A DNA stretch of 64,000 bases from contig JAEUSY010000015.1 of NCBI GenBank assembly GCA_016788295.1, forward strand, positions 1 to 64,000, given 5' to 3'. Numbering within the stretch: the stretch's first letter is position 1; every line of letters begins with the position of its first letter. Below the pieces are notes generated by a model. That model was not told the DNA's origin. It searched no databases and saw nothing but the letters and a program-made list of their open reading frames with translations. Shown piece after piece: positions 8,808-17,655 of this stretch. The translations under genes were made by a program, and so were the position numbers. Source of the stretch: Flavobacteriales bacterium (lineage in GTDB: Bacteria; Bacteroidota; Bacteroidia; Flavobacteriales_F; PHOS-HE28).

Positions 8808-8905
8808 CAAAAGTGCCCGCCCGTAAGCGGTGGTTCCGTTAGGAAGACGGCCCACCGGTGGTGCGGTTGCCTACGGAACGCACACCAATGCCCACTTTGG
8901 TATGT
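8808..8905. repeat. 98-base imperfect palindrome
   Basis: Arms 8808-8844 and 8869-8905 are imperfect inverted copies: CAAAAGTG opposite CACTTTGG, and GGTTCCGTTAGG opposite GCCTACGGAACG. They are symmetric about a perfect CACCGGTG core at 8853-8860. It sits between the end of the NtrC-type regulator and the start of the next leftward gene. It could fold into one long cruciform or RNA hairpin; the function is unknown. Confidence 0.45.
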
Positions 8906-8967
8906 GAACAACGGCCAACGGCAGCTTCCGGTCGACCAACGGCCGCAATGCACTTCCCGACCCGGGG

Positions 8968-10143
8968 TCAACCCCTGGGTACCGCGTAGGCTTTCACATC
9001 GGCCTCGGTGATCTCCTTGCCGCTGAGGATCACCAGCCGTTCGATCACGTTGCGCAGCTCGCGCACATTGCCCGTCCAGGGCAGCTTTTGCAGCTCCTTC
9101 ACGGCCTTGTCGGCGATCTTTTTGGGGGCGATGCCCTGTTCGGCACACACCAGGTTGATGAAGTGCTCGGCCAGTAGGGGGATGTCCTCCAGGCGCTCGC
9201 TGAGGCTGGGCACGTGGATGGGGATCACGCTGAGGCGGTGGTAGAGGTCCTCGCGGAAGTTGCCGGCCGCGATCTCCTTTTTCAGGTCCTTGTTGGTGGC
9301 GGCTATGACCCGCACGTTCACTTGTACGTCCTTGTCGCCACCCACGGGAGTGATGCGCCCTTCCTGCAGGGCGCGCAGCACCTTGGCCTGTGCGGCCAGG
9401 GCCATATCGCCGATCTCGTCCAGGAAGAGGGTTCCGCCATCGGCCAGTTCGAATTTGCCTTTGCGGTCCTTGATGGCGCTGGTGAAGCTGCCTTTCACGT
9501 GGCCGAAGAGCTCGCTCTCGATCAGTTCACCGGGAATGGCCGCGCAGTTCACCTCGATATAGGGGCCTTGGGCGCGCTGGCTTTTCTCGTGCAGGGTGCG
9601 GGCCACGCCTTCCTTGCCGGCCCCGTTGCCGCCGGTGATCAGCACCCGGGCATCGCTGGGGGCCACTTTCTCGATCATCTCCCGGATCTCGTGCAGGGCC
9701 TTGCTCTCACCGATCATCTGCACGCCACCGGCCTTGGCCTTGCCCACCTTGGTGCGCAGCACTTTGGTCTCCTGCACCAGGTTGCCGCGGTCCAGCGCAT
9801 TGCGCACGCTCACCAGTATCCGGTTGATGTCGGGTGGTTTCTGGATGAAGTCGAAGGCGCCCTTCTTCAGCGCGTCCACGGCGGTGTCGATGGTGCCGTG
9901 GCCGCTGATCATCACCACGGGCAGGTCGGCGTCGTGGGCCTGTAGCTTCTCCAGCACTTCAATGCCGTCCATCTTGGGCATCTTGATGTCGCAAAGCACC
10001 AGGTCGAACTTGCCCTTCTTCGCTTTCTCCAAGCCCGCGGCACCATCCTCGGCCTCCTCCACGGTGTGCTTTTCGTGTTCCAGGATCTCGCGCAAGGCGT
10101 AGCGGATGGCTTTTTCGTCGTCGATGAGGAGGATGTTCGCCAT
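8968..10143 (-). CDS. NtrC-type sigma-54-dependent response regulator lacking an HTH domain
   Basis: A 391-residue product from the ATG at 10143 (MANILLIDDE); a longer frame adds an unlikely 15 residues. Receiver domain about residues 3-115 with acidic pocket LIDDE, phospho-acceptor in LCDIKMP and conserved Lys in FIQKPP. AAA+ domain about 140-365 with Walker A GGNGAGKE, the sigma-54 contact loop as GSFTSA instead of GAFTGA, Walker B GGTLFLDEIGD, and R-finger region DLYHRL. The protein ends at DVKAYAVPRG shortly after the AAA+ lid, so no Fis-type DNA-binding helix-turn-helix is present. Similar short regulators exist in Bacteroidota. The cognate kinase is not adjacent. Confidence 0.92.
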   Translation of the reverse strand: MANILLIDDEKAIRYALREILEHEKHTVEEAEDGAAGLEKAKKGKFDLVLCDIKMPKMDGIEVLEKLQAHDADLPVVMISGHGTIDTAVDALKKGAFDFIQKPPDINRILVSVRNALDRGNLVQETKVLRTKVGKAKAGGVQMIGESKALHEIREMIEKVAPSDARVLITGGNGAGKEGVARTLHEKSQRAQGPYIEVNCAAIPGELIESELFGHVKGSFTSAIKDRKGKFELADGGTLFLDEIGDMALAAQAKVLRALQEGRITPVGGDKDVQVNVRVIAATNKDLKKEIAAGNFREDLYHRLSVIPIHVPSLSERLEDIPLLAEHFINLVCAEQGIAPKKIADKAVKELQKLPWTGNVRELRNVIERLVILSGKEITEADVKAYAVPRG

Positions 10144-10298
10144 GGCTGCCGGTCCGTATCGGGTGGGTGCAAAGATGCTCAACATCACATTCTTCCCAAG
10201 GTCCCGCCATAGGCAACCGTGCCGGACAGGGGCGTCTTCATGCTGCAGGGTCGCGGTCCATTGGGCCGAACCCCTTATTTTCGAGTCACCACTGCGCC

Positions 10299-13200
10299 AT
10301 GCTGAGAACGATCATGATCCTGGGCTTCTGGCTCACTACCGCCCAGCAGGTCCTGGTGGCGCAGCAGCAGTGCAAGAGTTGGGACAGGCGGCACGGCTCA
10401 ACTTCAGGGGCGGTGGTCGTTGAGCGGTTGTCTTTGGCCGATGGCGGTTTTGCGGTGCTGGCTCAAGTGCAAGGTGTCGGTGGCGACGTGACCGAGGCCG
10501 CTTATGGCGGTAACGACTTTTGGCTACTTCGCTTTGATGCCGCAGGGAACAAGCTTTGGGACAAACGATACGGCGGCCCAGGCAACGAGGTGCCCTCGGA
10601 TATGTCCGCAACCAGCGATGGTGGGTTCCTGCTCGTGGGTACCACCGACGGCGACGCTGGAGGTCTGGTCTCGGATGGACCCTCTGGGCTTACCGATTGG
10701 TGGATGATCCGCGTGGATGCGAGCGGTGTGGTGCTGTGGGACAAAAGGATGGGTAGTTCGATCGCGGATCAACTGGACCAGGTGGCCACCTTGCCGGATG
10801 GGAGGTTCTTCCTCGCAGGCCGGCTGCGAGGGGTTTTCGCTGGGAGCTCAAGTAACTGTCTTTACCTCCGCACGTTCTTGTTGGATCAGAGCGGCACGGT
10901 CATTAACAACCGCTGTTGGCCTTCATTGAACACGGCCCAAGTGGTGGAACTGATCGCCGAACCGAACGGGGATTGCACCATGTTCCACGGTCCAGGGATC
11001 AATCTGAGCCGGTTCGATGCTTCGGGCATTGGTCTCATCACGCAGCAGAACACCTACACGGCCCCAGGGGTCCTACAACTGAACGCTGCCGCACGTACAC
11101 CGGACGGCGGCTACTACCTCTCGTCCATCTGCGACGGCGGAGTGGGAGGGAACAAGACCCAGCCAAGCCGCGGTGGCTACGATAACTGGGTGCTGCGCAT
11201 CACCGCCACGGGCATGGTGCTTTGGGATGCCACGATCGGCGGTGCGGGCAACGACTATGTCTGGGGCTCCACGGTACTGGCTTCAGGTGAATTACAGACC
11301 ATAGGCCAGACCTTCGGCAACGCTTCCGGCGAACGTACCCAGCCTTCGCGGGGTGGGAGCGACCTATGGACCATGCGCTTGGGAACGGGCGGCAACCTGG
11401 TGTGGGAGGCCCGCTATGGTGGAAGTGGTGGGGATAGTGGAGCTGCACTGCATCAATCGCCGGACGCCAGCCTCTATCTGATCGGGAGCTCTTCCAGTAA
11501 CATCGGTGGTGATCGCAGTGCAGCATTGCTCAGCACAGGCGACATGTGGATGCTGAAAGTGGATGGATCAACGGCCACGCCTTGGTACCGCGATGCGGAT
11601 GGCGACGGGCTTGGCGACCCGACCTTCTCTGTACTGGCCTGTGCAGCGCAACCCGGCTTTGTGCAGAACAACAGCGACTGCAACGATGCGCTTGTTCTGG
11701 GTTCGCCCTGCAATGACAACGATCCCTGCACGGTGCAGGACGTTTACAACTCGAACTGCCAGTGCGTTGGGCAATCCGCTACACCCATTACCGCAGTAGA
11801 GGCGACCAGTAATTCGCCCGTTTGCGAGGGTGTGGGCATCCAACTGGGCGCGGGGTCCAGTGGGACCGGGATCCTCAGCTACGCATGGTCAGGTCCCAAT
11901 GGATTCAGTTCAACGGCCCAGAACCCCACGATACCCGGAGCCACCAATGCCACGGCCGGCACCTACTCCGTTACCATTTCCAATGGCTGCGGCAGTAGCG
12001 CTGCATCGAGCGTAGCAGTATCCGTGATCGACCCATCGGTGTCCATCGCCTACCCACCCGGTACCTATTGCACCCTTTACCTGGACCATCTGACCCCTGT
12101 CATCACGGGCCCCGCGAACGGTACGTTCACGGACAACTCCACCAGCTTGGTCGTAGCTCCGGGCTCAGGTGCCTTGTATCCGAGCATATCATACCCGGGT
12201 GATTATGTGGTTACCTATACCGTTGCGGCCACTTCGGGCTGCCCGCAGCTACAGGCCAGCACCCCCGTTACCCTTGCCCCGGCACCGAGTGCGGAATTCT
12301 CCTATGCCGGTGGAACGAATATGATCTGCAGTCGATCCCCGGGTCCCTTCCTGCCCGGTGGTTCCTTTACCCCGGGCGGTGTGTTCTCCGGATCGTTCGG
12401 TACCACGGGTGTCGATCCAGTTACCGGGGAACTGTCCTTCGATCCGGTGTCGCAGGACACCTTGACGTATTGGGTGAATTATGAGGTGCCGGAAACGCCG
12501 TTCTGCAGCGGAGTGGATTCTTATTTGCAGGTCACGGTACTTCCATGGTTCACCTATGCACGTGACCTGGATGGCGATGGTTTTGGCGATCCGAACGATG
12601 TGATGGAGACCTGCGATCCCTTGCCCGCTGGTTACGCCCTACAAGCGGGTGACTACTGCCCCTTGGACCCACTGAAAACGGAGCCGGGGGCTTGCGGCTG
12701 TGGTGCACCCGAACCCGGCACGTCCTGCGACGATGGCGATCCCCTTACGCACGATGATGTGATCACCGCAGCGTGTACCTGTGCCGGTACCGTCATCGAG
12801 CCTTTGTGTAAGCAATGGTCGATCGTGCTGGGTTCCAACGGTAGCGACGAGCCGCAGAACGTGGTCCCTGCCGCCGATGGTGGTTTCCTGGTGACCGGCC
12901 GTTCCAACGGCGGCGTTGGCGGTGACCGAAGCCAGGACTCCCGGGGATCCTACGACTATTGGGTCGTTAAGGTGAGCGCATCAGGCGAGAAGCAATGGGA
13001 CAAGCGATACGGTGGAACCTCCGAGGAATATCAGGACGGCGCGGTTGCTACGGCCGATGGTGGCTTCCTCGTCGGTGGATTCACTTTCTCGTCCAGCGGA
13101 GGTGATATCACCCAAGGCACATTCGGCAATACCGACTTCTGGGTCGTTCGTTTGGATGCCGATGGCAACGCGCTTTGGAACCGGCGCTATGGGGGGAGCG

Positions 13201-15029
13201 ACCTGGACAAGATGACCGCTGTGGTGGCCACACCCGACGGTGGCTTCCTGCTCGGCGGCTACACCTGGAGCTCATCCAGCGGCGATATGAACGGCATCAA
13301 TCGCGGGGGCATGGACTATGCCGTGATGAAGATCAACGCGAGCGGGGTTCGCCTATGGACCCGCATGGTGGGCAGTTCCGGACAGGATTACCTCTACGAT
13401 GTCCAGTTGGCCACGGACGGCAGCATCTACCTGATCGGCGAGTCCAATGGTCCGGTGAGCGGCGACAAATCACAGGCAAGCTTCGGAGGTATCGATACAT
13501 GGATCGTGAAGCTCAACGCTTCCGGAACGTTCATCTGGGATCGGTCATTCGGCGGTTCCGGTGCCGATACTCCCATGAACACACGCGCAACGATCACGCC
13601 CGATGGCGGACTGCTGTTCGTAAGCCGTTCCACATCCGGCATCAGTGGTAACCGCACCGCACCGCAACAAGGCTTCTCGGACGCATGGACCGTGCGGGTC
13701 AGTTCCTCCGGCGCGAAGCTCTGGGACCGGTCCATGGGTGCCGTATCCAACATCTGGCTGGAGGATATGGTATTGGCCCCGGGTGGCGGTTGCTACATCG
13801 GTTCACGCGAAGTGCTGGAGGAAGAGGTGGTGGACCAGGGAATGAACAACGCAGGGCTCTATGACAGCTACCTCCTGCGCACGGACTTCAATGGCCAGCT
13901 CTTGTGGGACAAAGGCGTTCCGATCAACGCTTCGCTGCGCGGAATGCTGCGTGCGCCGAACGGCCTCGCAATACTTGGCGAGGGTACCAACGGCTATCCG
14001 GATGCCACCAACTTCACCGGCCAAACGGGCGCCAACTATGTGCTTACTTACCTGGCCCAAGGGCAGGATGTCCAAGTGTGGCTCGATGAGGACCAGGATG
14101 GGCATGGAGGTTCGCCCCAAGGCCCTTGGCAACGGCGCTGCGGAGAGATCGCCGGCTGGTCCCTGCTCAACGATGATTGCGATGACCTGCTGGACACGGT
14201 ATACCCTGGAGCGCCCTGCGACGATGGGGATCCGACCACGTTGAACGACCAGTATGATACTAACTGCATGTGCGCTGGTTCCGACGTTGTGCTCCTGCTG
14301 AACATGCGCGTCCTGCTCAGTGGTCCTTACAACAGCAGCACGGGGCTCATGAGCGATGCGTTGCGGGTGGCAGGCCTTGTGCCTTTCGTGGAGCCCTACA
14401 CCCAGCTCGGTCATTCCTTTGTTGGCGGGGGGGGCGAAACAGCGCAATCCATTGCATTGTCCATGGTCGGGGCCGATGCGATCGTGGATTGGGTCGTGAT
14501 CGAGCTCCGCTCAGCACAGGCTCCCGCCACGGTGGTATTCTCCCGGTCGGCACTCCTTCAGCGGGACGGTGATGTGGTGGACGTGGATGGCGGCTCTGCG
14601 GTCCAGCTCCTCGCGGCTCCGGGCAACTACTACATCGTCGTTCGCCACCGCAATCATTTGGGTGTCGCCACGGCAACGCCCATCGCGCTCACCCAGTCAG
14701 GCACCTCCGTGGATCTGACTTCAGTAAGCACTGCTACTTATGGTGTCGATGCCCAGGCCATTGTGAACGGCATGCGCATGCTATGGCCGGGGGATTCCGA
14801 TCACAACGGCATTGTGCGGTACACGGGAGGGGTTAACGACCGTGACCCGGTCCTTACGGCCATTGGTGGCGTCATCCCCACGAGTACCGTTACCAACGCG
14901 TATCATGTGGGTGACCTGAATCTGGACGGCGTGATCCGCTATACCGGTGCGAACAACGACCGCGACATCATCCTGCAGACCATTGGCGGGTCGGTGCCAA
15001 CGGCGGTTCGGGTTGGGCAGATGCCTTAG
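10299..15029 (+). CDS. Very large secreted propeller protein with dockerin-like C-terminus
   Basis: 1576 residues from the ATG at 10299, which gives a signal peptide (MILGFWLTTAQQVLVAQQ). A first repeat block (about residues 30-420) has units such as FWLLRFDAAGNKLWDKRYGG, each followed by DGGFLLVG, typical of tandem propeller blades. Then come Asp/Cys-rich MopE-like metal-binding segments (WYRDADGDGLGDP, NNSDCNDA), Ig/PKD-like domains, a second MopE-like segment, and a second propeller block (about 870-1230). A third MopE-like segment follows. The C-terminus has two EF-hand-like units (GDSDHNGIVRYTGGVNDRDP and GDLNLDGVIRYTGANNDRDI), a dockerin-like pair seen in Bacteroidota surface proteins. 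No standard type A/B tail is visible. A surface or extracellular location is inferred; the ligand is unknown. Confidence 0.85.
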   Translation: MLRTIMILGFWLTTAQQVLVAQQQCKSWDRRHGSTSGAVVVERLSLADGGFAVLAQVQGVGGDVTEAAYGGNDFWLLRFDAAGNKLWDKRYGGPGNEVPSDMSATSDGGFLLVGTTDGDAGGLVSDGPSGLTDWWMIRVDASGVVLWDKRMGSSIADQLDQVATLPDGRFFLAGRLRGVFAGSSSNCLYLRTFLLDQSGTVINNRCWPSLNTAQVVELIAEPNGDCTMFHGPGINLSRFDASGIGLITQQNTYTAPGVLQLNAAARTPDGGYYLSSICDGGVGGNKTQPSRGGYDNWVLRITATGMVLWDATIGGAGNDYVWGSTVLASGELQTIGQTFGNASGERTQPSRGGSDLWTMRLGTGGNLVWEARYGGSGGDSGAALHQSPDASLYLIGSSSSNIGGDRSAALLSTGDMWMLKVDGSTATPWYRDADGDGLGDPTFSVLACAAQPGFVQNNSDCNDALVLGSPCNDNDPCTVQDVYNSNCQCVGQSATPITAVEATSNSPVCEGVGIQLGAGSSGTGILSYAWSGPNGFSSTAQNPTIPGATNATAGTYSVTISNGCGSSAASSVAVSVIDPSVSIAYPPGTYCTLYLDHLTPVITGPANGTFTDNSTSLVVAPGSGALYPSISYPGDYVVTYTVAATSGCPQLQASTPVTLAPAPSAEFSYAGGTNMICSRSPGPFLPGGSFTPGGVFSGSFGTTGVDPVTGELSFDPVSQDTLTYWVNYEVPETPFCSGVDSYLQVTVLPWFTYARDLDGDGFGDPNDVMETCDPLPAGYALQAGDYCPLDPLKTEPGACGCGAPEPGTSCDDGDPLTHDDVITAACTCAGTVIEPLCKQWSIVLGSNGSDEPQNVVPAADGGFLVTGRSNGGVGGDRSQDSRGSYDYWVVKVSASGEKQWDKRYGGTSEEYQDGAVATADGGFLVGGFTFSSSGGDITQGTFGNTDFWVVRLDADGNALWNRRYGGSDLDKMTAVVATPDGGFLLGGYTWSSSSGDMNGINRGGMDYAVMKINASGVRLWTRMVGSSGQDYLYDVQLATDGSIYLIGESNGPVSGDKSQASFGGIDTWIVKLNASGTFIWDRSFGGSGADTPMNTRATITPDGGLLFVSRSTSGISGNRTAPQQGFSDAWTVRVSSSGAKLWDRSMGAVSNIWLEDMVLAPGGGCYIGSREVLEEEVVDQGMNNAGLYDSYLLRTDFNGQLLWDKGVPINASLRGMLRAPNGLAILGEGTNGYPDATNFTGQTGANYVLTYLAQGQDVQVWLDEDQDGHGGSPQGPWQRRCGEIAGWSLLNDDCDDLLDTVYPGAPCDDGDPTTLNDQYDTNCMCAGSDVVLLLNMRVLLSGPYNSSTGLMSDALRVAGLVPFVEPYTQLGHSFVGGGGETAQSIALSMVGADAIVDWVVIELRSAQAPATVVFSRSALLQRDGDVVDVDGGSAVQLLAAPGNYYIVVRHRNHLGVATATPIALTQSGTSVDLTSVSTATYGVDAQAIVNGMRMLWPGDSDHNGIVRYTGGVNDRDPVLTAIGGVIPTSTVTNAYHVGDLNLDGVIRYTGANNDRDIILQTIGGSVPTAVRVGQMP

Positions 15030-15063
15030 TGGGGGTTCGTGCTTCACGGCGCATCTTTGCGGC

Positions 15064-15567
15064 ATGCCCGCCATCAAGGTCCACGACCTGCGCCGCCAGC
15101 GCACCACCTTCGCCACCGTGCTGTTCCTGGCGGTGTCGATGGCCATTCTGTGGTGGGCCCAGTTCGATGGCAATCTGAACGGTACGGTGGCCCTGGGCAT
15201 GATCGGTGCCTGCGCCACGGTGTACATCGGCATGCTCAACTACTGGCTGCAGCGCGATAAGGTGATGCAGGACCTCTTCACCGCCTTCAACGTGCGCTAC
15301 GACCGATTGAACGGCGACCTGCTGGCCATTTCTAAGGGCACCTTCGAGGGCGATCCGGACCGCATCATCATCGACTACCTGAACCTGTGTGCCGAGGAGT
15401 ATTTCTGGTACACCCGTGGCCGCATCGACGGGGCCATTTGGAAGGCCTGGCGCAACGGCATGGAGAACTGGTTGCAGGTGCCGGCCATCCGCGAGGTGGC
15501 CCGAAGGGAGAGCACACTGCGCGATAGCTACTACGGCCTGTTCGAGGCGGTGCCGCTGGAACGGTGA
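15064..15567 (+). CDS. Small membrane protein, FNxRYDxLN family, unknown function
   Basis: 167 residues from the ATG at 15064. Two N-terminal transmembrane helices (TVLFLAVSMAILWWAQF and VALGMIGACATVYIGMLNYW) are followed by a soluble domain. Conserved-looking motifs are FTAFNVRYDRLN, IDYLNLCAEEYFWYTRGRID and WKAWRNGMENWL. Similar short proteins are scattered through many bacteria, often alone or in accessory contexts; I know of no assigned activity. It starts 34 bases after the giant propeller gene on the same strand, preceded by a CATCTTTG element. Confidence 0.72.
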   Translation: MPAIKVHDLRRQRTTFATVLFLAVSMAILWWAQFDGNLNGTVALGMIGACATVYIGMLNYWLQRDKVMQDLFTAFNVRYDRLNGDLLAISKGTFEGDPDRIIIDYLNLCAEEYFWYTRGRIDGAIWKAWRNGMENWLQVPAIREVARRESTLRDSYYGLFEAVPLER

Positions 15568-15622
15568 TGGCCGATCGGGTCTTGGGCCCGGTCACGCATT
15601 GTTCCGTTCATCACTGAACAGC

Positions 15623-15653
15623 TTTGGTCAGCAACTGCTCGGCATCATATTTG
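15623..15653 (+). promoter_or_regulatory. Bacteroidota-type promoter for the secreted protein at 15750
   Basis: TTTG at 15623-15626 is followed, after 19 bases, by CATATTTG at 15646-15653. This matches the Bacteroidota -33/-7 consensus TTTG-N19-TAnnTTTG in all but one base. Transcription would start about 15660, giving a leader of roughly 90 bases before the gene. Confidence 0.6.
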
Positions 15654-15749
15654 CCTGCGGGCGGCCTGTTACTTTCGAACGTGTGTTCCGTCCCATGGGG
15701 GCGCACTCCTGCTTCAACGATCCACTGAAAACCAACCAAACACATAGGA

Positions 15750-16607
15750 ATGATGAGAACCGTACGCTTCGTAGCATGTCTTTCTCTGCTCGCCATGGGC
15801 ACGGCCATGGCGCAGGTCCCTAACGCCGGCTTTGAGCAATGGACCAGTTTCGGCACCTACCAGGACCCCACGGGTTGGACAAGCTTGAACATCCTGACCT
15901 CCAGCCTTGGTGCGTCGGCTTCATGCGAACAATACACGCCGGCTTCCGCTGGTAGCTATGCCGTAAAGGTGACCACACGCAATCTCCTTGGTCTTGGTGT
16001 TCTGCCTGGCCTGTTGCTTTCCGGGAGCCCGGATGCCGCGGTTGACGGGTTCCCTTATACCTCCCGTCCACAGGCCTTGAACGGGAAGTGGCGTGCCGAT
16101 CTGGCCACTGGCGATCAGGCCACGGTCGTTGTGACGCTTACCCGCTGGGATGCCGTTGCGGGCGAACGTGTGACGGTGGGTGGTGGTGCGGTCATCACAA
16201 GCGGCGACATCAACGCATGGACCAACTTCTCCGCGGTGATCGAGTACGCCGAGACATCGAACCCCGACACGGCGAGCATTGCCATCCTGTCAAGCACGGG
16301 TGATGGCGTTGAGGGTAGTTGGGTGGCCGTGGACGAGCTCGGGTTCGGTGGTGCTGTGGGCATCGGTGAGGCTTACACGGGTAACTACCAATTGTATCCC
16401 GTTCCTGCGGCCGATCAGCTCACGCTTACCACGGACCGTCCTGTTCAAAGCATTGAACTGTGGGCCGCTGATGGTCGTTTGGTGCTGACCGCCCGCCCCG
16501 GCACCGACCGTGTGGTGATGGACCTCTCCGCCTTCAGCGCCGGTGCTTACACCCTCGTAGCGCGCATGGACGACGCCACGGTGCTGCGTCGTACGGTGGT
16601 GAAGTAA
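15750..16607 (+). CDS. Secreted protein with T9SS type A sorting domain
   Basis: 285 residues; either of two adjacent ATG codons (15750 or 15753) may be used. A signal peptide (VRFVACLSLLAMGTAMAQ) leads into a jelly-roll-like domain beginning VPNAGFEQWTSFGTYQDPTGW, similar to the PCMD/carbohydrate-binding-like modules of Bacteroidota surface proteins. Strands such as NAWTNFSAVIEYAETSNPD and a VDELGFGG end follow. The last about 75 residues are a type A sorting domain (YQLYPVPAADQLTLTTD, IELWAADGRLV, DLSAFSAGAYTLVARM, ending RRTVVK). It is bounded by its own promoter and a strong terminator, so it is probably monocistronic. Confidence 0.85.
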   Translation: MMRTVRFVACLSLLAMGTAMAQVPNAGFEQWTSFGTYQDPTGWTSLNILTSSLGASASCEQYTPASAGSYAVKVTTRNLLGLGVLPGLLLSGSPDAAVDGFPYTSRPQALNGKWRADLATGDQATVVVTLTRWDAVAGERVTVGGGAVITSGDINAWTNFSAVIEYAETSNPDTASIAILSSTGDGVEGSWVAVDELGFGGAVGIGEAYTGNYQLYPVPAADQLTLTTDRPVQSIELWAADGRLVLTARPGTDRVVMDLSAFSAGAYTLVARMDDATVLRRTVVK

Positions 16608-16629
16608 GGCACATCGAATTGCATATGGC

Positions 16630-16660
16630 GAAGGCCGTCCTGCGGGGCGGCCTTCGTTCT
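16630..16660. terminator. Bidirectional intrinsic terminator between convergent genes
   Basis: A perfect 8-base-pair stem (GAAGGCCG at 16630-16637, CGGCCTTC at 16648-16655) with a 10-base loop is followed by GTTCT. It lies 22 bases after the T9SS gene and just before the end of the convergent yitT gene, so it can serve both. Confidence 0.7.
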
Positions 16661-16669
16661 ATTGGTCCT

Positions 16670-17635
16670 TTAGTGGGCCCTTCGTTTACGCATGATGCCG
16701 CCGCGCACATCCTTCACGGGGCTCATCACCACGAACGCGTTCGGGTCGATCTTCTCGATCTCGGCGAGGAAGCGGCCCACTTCCAAGCGGGTAAGCACGC
16801 AGTAAAGGATGTCCACTTCGTGGCTGCCGGCACCTTTGGTGAAACCGCGTTTACCGCTGTATACGGTGATGCCACGCCCCATGGTGTTCGCGATCATGTG
16901 GCGGATCTCGGCGTGGTGCGGACTGGTGATGGTGATGCCGGTGTACTCCTCGATGCCTTCCACCACCAGGTCCAGCGTTTTGCTGGCCGCGAGGTAGGTG
17001 ATCATGGCGTACATGGCGGTCTCCAGGTCGATGAGCCACGCGGCCACACTGAACACGGCCACGTTGATGAGCATGATCACATCGCCGATGGTGATGCCGA
17101 TCTTCCGGCCAAGGGAAAGGGCCAGTACTTCGGTGCCGTCCAATACGCTGCCACCACGCACCGCCAGCCCGATGCCGGCCCCCAGGAAGAAGCCGCCGAA
17201 GGCCGCCACGAGCAACTTGTCGTGCGTTACATCCTGGATGTGTACCAATGAGGTGAGGGTGGCAAGTGCCACGATGGAGATCCCCGCCCGCAATGCGAAG
17301 GCCCGACCCACCAGGCGGTACGCAAGGAAAATGAAGGGCAGGTTGATCACCACCAACAATGCCGAGAACGACATGCCGGTGAGGCGTGATGCCAGTAGTG
17401 CGATACCCGTGGCACCACCATCCAGGAAACCGTTCGGGAGCAGGAAGCCCTCGAGCCCGAACGCTGCGGAGCACACACCGATGGCGATGAACAGGGCGTC
17501 CTTCAGCCCATGCACGAGATTGATCCGTGCGTTCAGCAGGGCTTTGGCGTGAACATAGGGTGTCTTTCCGCCTTTGCGTGCGGTTCCGGTCTCGGGCAGC
17601 AGGCGGATAAGTCGATGTCGGAGCGTTCCCCTCAT
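16670..17635 (-). CDS. YitT family membrane protein with DUF2179 domain
   Basis: 321 residues from the ATG at 17635; the longer frame adds 26 improbable residues. Five or six transmembrane helices are seen, with the family motifs FGLEGFLLPNGFLDGGATGI and GAGIGLAVRGGSVLDGTEVL. These are followed by a cytoplasmic DUF2179 domain (GITVYSGKRGFTKG, DILYCVLTRLEVGRFLAEIE, DPNAFVVMSPVKDVRGG). The family is widespread in Firmicutes and Bacteroidota, but its substrate is unproven. It lies 20 bases downstream of the Ppx/GppA gene on the same strand, so a yitT-ppx-nadR-like leftward operon is likely. Confidence 0.93.
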   Translation of the reverse strand: MRGTLRHRLIRLLPETGTARKGGKTPYVHAKALLNARINLVHGLKDALFIAIGVCSAAFGLEGFLLPNGFLDGGATGIALLASRLTGMSFSALLVVINLPFIFLAYRLVGRAFALRAGISIVALATLTSLVHIQDVTHDKLLVAAFGGFFLGAGIGLAVRGGSVLDGTEVLALSLGRKIGITIGDVIMLINVAVFSVAAWLIDLETAMYAMITYLAASKTLDLVVEGIEEYTGITITSPHHAEIRHMIANTMGRGITVYSGKRGFTKGAGSHEVDILYCVLTRLEVGRFLAEIEKIDPNAFVVMSPVKDVRGGIMRKRRAH

Positions 17636-17655
17636 GGCGGCAAGATAGCCGGGCT

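Noticed and set aside
8808-8905. Possible integron attC-like site
   Set aside because: The GTTAGG and CCTAC pieces are not placed like the R/L boxes of attC, and there is no integrase or cassette array nearby.
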